NCBI GenBank assembly: GCA_934232845.1
Contig: CAKQGD010000004.1
Coordinates: 1-64,000 of the forward strand
Direction: 5' to 3'
Source of the DNA: an uncultured Oscillospiraceae bacterium
Lineage (GTDB): Bacteria; Bacillota; Clostridia; Oscillospirales; Ruminococcaceae
Length of the DNA stretch: 64,000 bases
The notes under the pieces were generated by a model. It was given only the letters and a program-made list of their open reading frames with translations. It did not search any database and was not told the origin of the DNA. The position numbers and the translations under genes were made by a program. This document shows positions 60,500 to 64,000 of this stretch, piece after piece; position 1 is the stretch's first letter, and each line of letters starts with the position of its first letter.

Positions 60500-61759
60500 T
60501 TATCCTTCAAAAATGAAGGAACTGCACCGCGCAAAGAGCCGTCGGTCCACCAGAGCGTCGATCAGCACCCCTTCGGCAAGATATTCTTCTGAAAAGATCT
60601 GCCCTGTCCCGCGCACCTCACCGAGCAGGGCGCCCTGAGAATAGGGCAGCAGCAGGCGCAGGCGGGTGTGAATCGGCTCAAGCCGCTTTGCGGTTTCTTG
60701 CAGCAGCGTGTCCAGACCGAAGCCTGTTTTTGCGCTGACAAGGCAGACGCCGCCCGCCGCCAGAGGGGGCGCGCCGCTCAGCCGGTCGCACTTGTTGAGT
60801 ACCGTGAGCACGGGTGTATTTCCCGCGCCCAACTCGGAAAGAAGCTCGCGCGAGACGCGGCACTGCTCTTCGGCGTCCAGTGAGGAAACGTCGCAGACGT
60901 TTAAAATGAGATCGGCCTCGGATGCCTCCTCCAGCGTCGAGCGAAAGGCGTCCACCAGCGGATGCGGCAGGCGGCGCACCAGTCCGACCGTATCGACGAG
61001 CATCACCGTGCGGCCGTCCGGCAGGCGAAGCGCGCGCGCCGTGGGATCGAGCGTGGCGAAGAGCTGATCCTCTGCGAGAACGCCCGCGTCCGTCAGCGCG
61101 TTGAGCAGGGTGGATTTGCCCACGTTTGTGTAGCCGACGATGGCGACGGTGGGCACGCCGGTATGCTTTCTGCGGCCGCGGATCAGCGCGCGGCGGCGGC
61201 GTACTTCTTCCAGCTGCTTTTCCAGCGCGGCAATCCGGCGGCGGATGTGGCGGCGGTCTGCCTCAAGCCGCGTCTCGCCGGGGCCGCGTGTGCCGATGCC
61301 GCCGCCGAGACGCGACAGCTCGGTGCCCTTTCCGGTCAGGCGGGGCAGGCGATATTTCTGCTGTGCCAGCTCGACCTGCAGGCGGCCTTCCGCCGAGCGG
61401 GCGCGCTGTGCAAAGATGTCGAGAATCAGCGTTGTGCGGTCGATCACCCGACAGTCCAGCGCGCTTTCTATGTTTGAGGTCTGGCTGCCGGTCAGTTCGC
61501 GGTCAAAAATTACAAGCTGCGCCTGCAGATTTTGCACATAGAGCGCGGCCTCGGCAAGAAAGCCCCTGCCGACGCAGGTGGCGGCGTCGGGCGCGTCCCG
61601 CCGCTGCAGCAGCGTGCCCGCGACCTCGGCGCCGGCCGACTTTGTCAGCTCGGCCAGTTCGTCGAGAGAGGTCTGCGCGTCGTATTCGCCGGTATCCAGC
61701 GCGATCAGAATGGCGCGGTCCGGCTGCGGTTCGTTCTGTTCCAAAAAGAGATGGCTCAT
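60500..61759 (-). CDS. hflX: ribosome-associated GTPase HflX
   Basis: HflX splits stalled or damaged ribosomes and binds the 50S subunit. The 419-residue protein has the N-terminal HflX domain (VGRGFLAEAALYVQN, VIFDRELTGSQTSNIE), a long coiled region and the G domain with GYTNVGKST (about 203), DTVGLVRRLP (about 252) and NKCD (about 315). The start at 61759 follows AAAGGGCG; an upstream extension lacks a site. It has a TATAAT promoter in the region 61885-61915. Confidence 0.95.
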   Translation of the reverse strand: MSHLFLEQNEPQPDRAILIALDTGEYDAQTSLDELAELTKSAGAEVAGTLLQRRDAPDAATCVGRGFLAEAALYVQNLQAQLVIFDRELTGSQTSNIESALDCRVIDRTTLILDIFAQRARSAEGRLQVELAQQKYRLPRLTGKGTELSRLGGGIGTRGPGETRLEADRRHIRRRIAALEKQLEEVRRRRALIRGRRKHTGVPTVAIVGYTNVGKSTLLNALTDAGVLAEDQLFATLDPTARALRLPDGRTVMLVDTVGLVRRLPHPLVDAFRSTLEEASEADLILNVCDVSSLDAEEQCRVSRELLSELGAGNTPVLTVLNKCDRLSGAPPLAAGGVCLVSAKTGFGLDTLLQETAKRLEPIHTRLRLLLPYSQGALLGEVRGTGQIFSEEYLAEGVLIDALVDRRLFARCSSFIFEG

Positions 61760-62016
61760 CCAAACGCCCTTTCTTTTCAAACGGCAGTCTGCGTACGCGC
61801 CGTTTTTTGATAAAACACGGCGGCCCGGCAAAAAGCGAAAAATCGGGTTTTCTTCGAGACGGCGGCTGCCTTTTTACAATTTCTATTATACATAAAAAAT
61901 GTCTGCGTCAACAGGGTGAAGAGAAAAAAAGCCGTGCCGGCCCCCTCTGTGCACCGCGTCCGCATCAGAATATTTGAAGCCGCGGATATTTTTTGTCAAA
62001 ACGCGCTTACTTTTGC

Positions 62017-62045
62017 TTGACAGGGAGATTTTCGTTTGATATAAT
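62017..62045 (+). promoter_or_regulatory. perfect consensus promoter of the tRNA operon
   Basis: TTGACA (62017-62022), 17 bp, TATAAT (62040-62045), 13 bp before the first tRNA base. Confidence 0.95.
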
Positions 62046-62058
62046 TGTGAAGCTGTAT

Positions 62059-62135
62059 GGCGGCGTAGCTCAGTTGGCTAGAGCATTCGGTTCATACCCG
62101 ACAGGTCGTAGGTTCAAGTCCCACCGCCGCTACCA
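62059..62135 (+). tRNA. tRNA-Met (CAT anticodon)
   Basis: This 77-nt cloverleaf has acceptor GGCGGCG paired with CGCCGCT (one G-U), a D arm TAGCTCAGTTGGCTAGAGC, an anticodon loop with CAT, TTCAAGTC in the T arm and encoded CCA. The G1-U72 terminal pair suggests an elongator, not the initiator. Lysidine-modified tRNA-Ile2 cannot be fully excluded. Confidence 0.95.
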
Positions 62136-62211
62136 GGCCCGTTGGTCAAGCGGCCTAAGACACCGCCCTTTCACGGCGGTAACACGAGTTCGAATCTCGT
62201 ACGGGTCACCA
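62136..62211 (+). tRNA. tRNA-Glu (TTC anticodon)
   Basis: This 76-nt cloverleaf starts on the base after tRNA-Met. Acceptor GGCCCGT pairs with ACGGGTC (one G-U); the anticodon loop CTTTCAC reads TTC; the T loop is TTCGAAT; CCA is encoded. It shares the upstream promoter and the following terminator. Confidence 0.97.
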
Positions 62212-62238
62212 AGGCGCAGCGCATTCGCTGCTGTGAAA

Positions 62239-62268
62239 TACCCAGTCTTCGGACTGGGTATTTTTCAT
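62239..62268 (+). terminator. terminator of the tRNA operon
   Basis: AAATACCCAGTC pairs with GACTGGGTATTT around TTCG. Confidence 0.95.
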
Positions 62269-62474
62269 ATGCTTTTTTGTAAAATGCGGCCGTATTCCGG
62301 ATACGCGCCGCTTTGGCGGCTGCTTTCGGCTTTTGCCGTGCCAGACCAAAAAACAAAGCCCGCGAAGCAAGGGCGGCATGGTCATGCCGTTTTTATGCGC
62401 GCCCGACGTATGCAGAAAGCGCCCGTCCTCTTCTGCAGAGGGGTGCGGACGCTTTGTCTGTTTTAAGAATCGTT

Positions 62475-63377
62475 TTATTCTTTCTGAATTTTTTTATTTA
62501 AAAGCAGGCGAAGTGCCTGATGGCAGTTTTCAATTTCAACGCGGGTCTGCAGACCGCCGTCCTCGCCGTCGAGCGTCCATGTCATTCCCTCGGGGGATTC
62601 GATCACGGCGCGCGTCGTGTGGAAAAAGCTGACGTACTGGTCGTCGTAATTCTGCGTCAGCAGATTTGTGATGATGCCGTTGAGCTGCACGATGTCGTGC
62701 GGGTTGCGGATGAGCATGACTTCAAATTTCCCGTCGCTCAGGCTGACCTTTTCCTCCTTCAGGCGCAGCACGCCGGCCACGGAGGTCGAGTTGCTCACCG
62801 CTCCGAAAATATAGTCGCCGGTCAGAACGCCGCCGTCGTATTCGATGCGCACGCGCCTCGGGCGGATCTCCGGCAGACGGCGGATCCCCTCAAGGATATA
62901 GGCGGTGTGTCCCAGCGCGTTTTTCAGCGTCTGAGGCGTTTGGTAGGATACCTCAGTAAACGCGCCGAAAGCCGCGACATAGGTGAAATACCGGTCGTTG
63001 AAACGCCCCACGTCGAATGCGAACGGATGCCCCGCGAGGGCGTCCGCGCAGGCGGCAGCCGGGTCGCGCGCAATGCCGAGCGTCGCAGCGAAATCGTTTG
63101 TCGTGCCGGCGGGCACATAGGCAAGAAGCGGCTTTTTTTCGCAGGACATCAGGCCCGTGACGGTTTCGTTGAGCGTGCCGTCTCCCCCGCAGCAGAGCAC
63201 GACGTCGAATTCTCCGGCGCGCTCTTTCAGCAGCTTTGCCGCCGCGCTGCGGCTGCGCGTGGGATGAACCTCGACCAGATAGCCCGCGCCGTCGCAGCGG
63301 TCCACCAGATCGTAGAGGGCGTTTTTTCCCGCCTGCCGTCCGGCGGAGGGATTGATGAGAAGCAAAAGCTTTTTCAT
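62475..63377 (-). CDS. diacylglycerol/lipid kinase (DagK/YegS family)
   Basis: This 300-residue lipid kinase likely phosphorylates diacylglycerol or related lipids at the inner membrane face. Motifs are LLLINPSAGR (residues 4-13), CCGGDGTLNETVTGL (about 62-76) and PAGTTNDFAATLGI (about 89-102), then the two-domain DAGK catalytic fold with SDGKFEVMLIR. AGGAGC-type site precedes the ATG. No operon partner is evident. Confidence 0.92.
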   Translation of the reverse strand: MKKLLLLINPSAGRQAGKNALYDLVDRCDGAGYLVEVHPTRSRSAAAKLLKERAGEFDVVLCCGGDGTLNETVTGLMSCEKKPLLAYVPAGTTNDFAATLGIARDPAAACADALAGHPFAFDVGRFNDRYFTYVAAFGAFTEVSYQTPQTLKNALGHTAYILEGIRRLPEIRPRRVRIEYDGGVLTGDYIFGAVSNSTSVAGVLRLKEEKVSLSDGKFEVMLIRNPHDIVQLNGIITNLLTQNYDDQYVSFFHTTRAVIESPEGMTWTLDGEDGGLQTRVEIENCHQALRLLLNKKIQKE

Positions 63378-63411
63378 ATCGGGAAAGCTCCTTTATCCGC
63401 GGCGCACAAAA

Positions 63412-63448
63412 AGAAAAATCGGTCCCTGGCGGGAGGCTGGGGACCGGA
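63412..63448 (-). terminator. terminator after the 44-residue gene
   Basis: CGGTCCCCAGCC pairs with GGCAGGGACCG-type right arm (one mismatch), then TTTTTCTTTTT on the minus strand. Confidence 0.75.
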
Positions 63449-63470
63449 GGCACAGCGGAGCCGTATGATG

Positions 63471-63605
63471 TTATCCGTAGATTTCGCGGCTGACGCAGGG
63501 ATCTTCGCACCGTTCGCCGGCGGTTCGGCGAACGGCCTTTGCCGTCACCGCCGCGAGCAGAAACGCCGCAAACACAAAGAGTACAAAACGAAACAGTGCT
63601 TTCAT
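63471..63605 (-). CDS. short membrane-anchored protein
   Basis: This is a 44-residue frame with one hydrophobic N-terminal segment (LFRFVLFVFAAFLLAAVTA) and a hydrophilic tail with two Cys (RCEDPC). AAAGGAG lies about 12 bp ahead of the ATG and a terminator follows. No family is recognised. Confidence 0.45.
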   Translation of the reverse strand: MKALFRFVLFVFAAFLLAAVTAKAVRRTAGERCEDPCVSREIYG

Positions 63606-63629
63606 AATGCTAAAAAACTCCTTTCGCGT

Positions 63630-64000
63630 TCAAAGGATGAGGGGCGCAAAGGAACCGACGGGCGCGAGGGACGAGACGAACGGGCCCACGCGCAGCAGAT
63701 TTACGCCTATCTTAACCGTGGCGGATTCGGACGGTTTCACTGCAAGCGTGTCGAAAAAAATTTCGAGCGGAATCGCCGTCTGCGCGCCCGCGTATACGCC
63801 CTGCAGGTCTTCTCCGGAAAACAGATACGACGTCATCGCACCCGAAACCGCTCTGCCGTCTGCGACGAGCGCGGCGGTGGAGTCGAGCGAAACGGTTGCT
63901 GCGAGCAGATGACCGTTTGCCGAGAACTGCGCGGAAAGCAGCGTGTCGGGAGACGGTGCGCTCTCAAACGTCCAGATGCGGGTAAAGAGATGCGTTTCGC
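63630..64000 (-). CDS. partial protein of unknown function at the window edge
   Basis: The last 122 or so residues of a gene are open to the right edge. The visible part is beta-rich and mostly uncharged (for example NLLRVGPFVSSLAPVGSFAPLIL at the C-terminus). No known motif is visible. The start lies beyond the window. It ends 24 bp before the 44-residue gene, so the two may be one operon. Confidence 0.5.
   Translation of the reverse strand, partial: ETHLFTRIWTFESAPSPDTLLSAQFSANGHLLAATVSLDSTAALVADGRAVSGAMTSYLFSGEDLQGVYAGAQTAIPLEIFFDTLAVKPSESATVKIGVNLLRVGPFVSSLAPVGSFAPLIL

Overview
This 64 kb window looks like a chromosomal segment of a high-GC, anaerobic, probably gut-dwelling Clostridia (Oscillospirales/Oscillospiraceae-like Firmicutes). 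The assignment is inferred from strong AGGAGG-type ribosome binding sites, SigA promoters, a T-box and a lysine riboswitch, a DUF177-L32 pair, an mreBCD/zapA/minD cluster, a Na+-pumping decarboxylase and a GTP-type PEP carboxykinase. Coding regions are GC-rich, so the opposite strand carries many long spurious open frames. No phage, complete insertion sequence, CRISPR array or rRNA was seen.

Layout. 0-10 kb: a secreted protein, then a leftward housekeeping block (rodA, glmU, prs, pth, mfd). 10.6-19.2 kb: mtaB; a tyrosine recombinase whose stop codon touches a 20-bp perfect inverted repeat; a 229-bp segment holding an outward promoter and a terminator; a small unknown gene; then a D,D-carboxypeptidase, DUF177, L32, a DUF512 radical-SAM protein and der. 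19.3-21.4 kb: an AT-rich island with a secreted papain-like protease and a probable lipoprotein, preceded by tandem 22-bp repeats. 21.5-30.3 kb: dus, polA, rimI, tsaD, pckG and a cupin protein. 30.5-36 kb: two transcription units, each with a consensus promoter, a short translated leader peptide and an intrinsic terminator placed before the structural gene. The first is a lipoprotein dipeptidase. The second is a TrpXYZ-type aromatic amino acid ABC transporter whose leader peptide is rich in Tyr and Phe. 36-44 kb: LysR/enolase-superfamily pair, oadB with a small OadG-like subunit, and a T-box-controlled hisS / DAK-like / aspS operon. 44-52 kb: mgsA, minD, PBP2, mreD, mreC, mreB, maf, DUF4321, dut and zapA. 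52-58 kb: a lysine-riboswitch operon (binding protein, permease, ATPase, M20 peptidase). 58-64 kb: an orphan short transcript, the decarboxylase carboxyltransferase subunit (oadA), hflX, tRNA-Met and tRNA-Glu, a lipid kinase and a partial gene at the right edge.

How the genes work together. The cell-shape and division genes (rodA, PBP2, mreBCD, minD, zapA, carboxypeptidase) form one theme. Peptide and amino acid scavenging (two M20 peptidases, two amino acid ABC systems, a secreted protease) forms another, with three different RNA control devices sensing amino acids. PEPCK plus the OadA/OadB decarboxylase links oxaloacetate metabolism to a sodium gradient.

The most interesting candidate is the recombinase with its inverted repeats at 12126-13566. 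It has the full architecture of a phase-variable invertible promoter, drawn here in the OFF orientation. The second is the pair of leader-peptide attenuators at 30570-30830 and 32899-33150. A third curiosity is mreD, which appears to start at an ATC codon.
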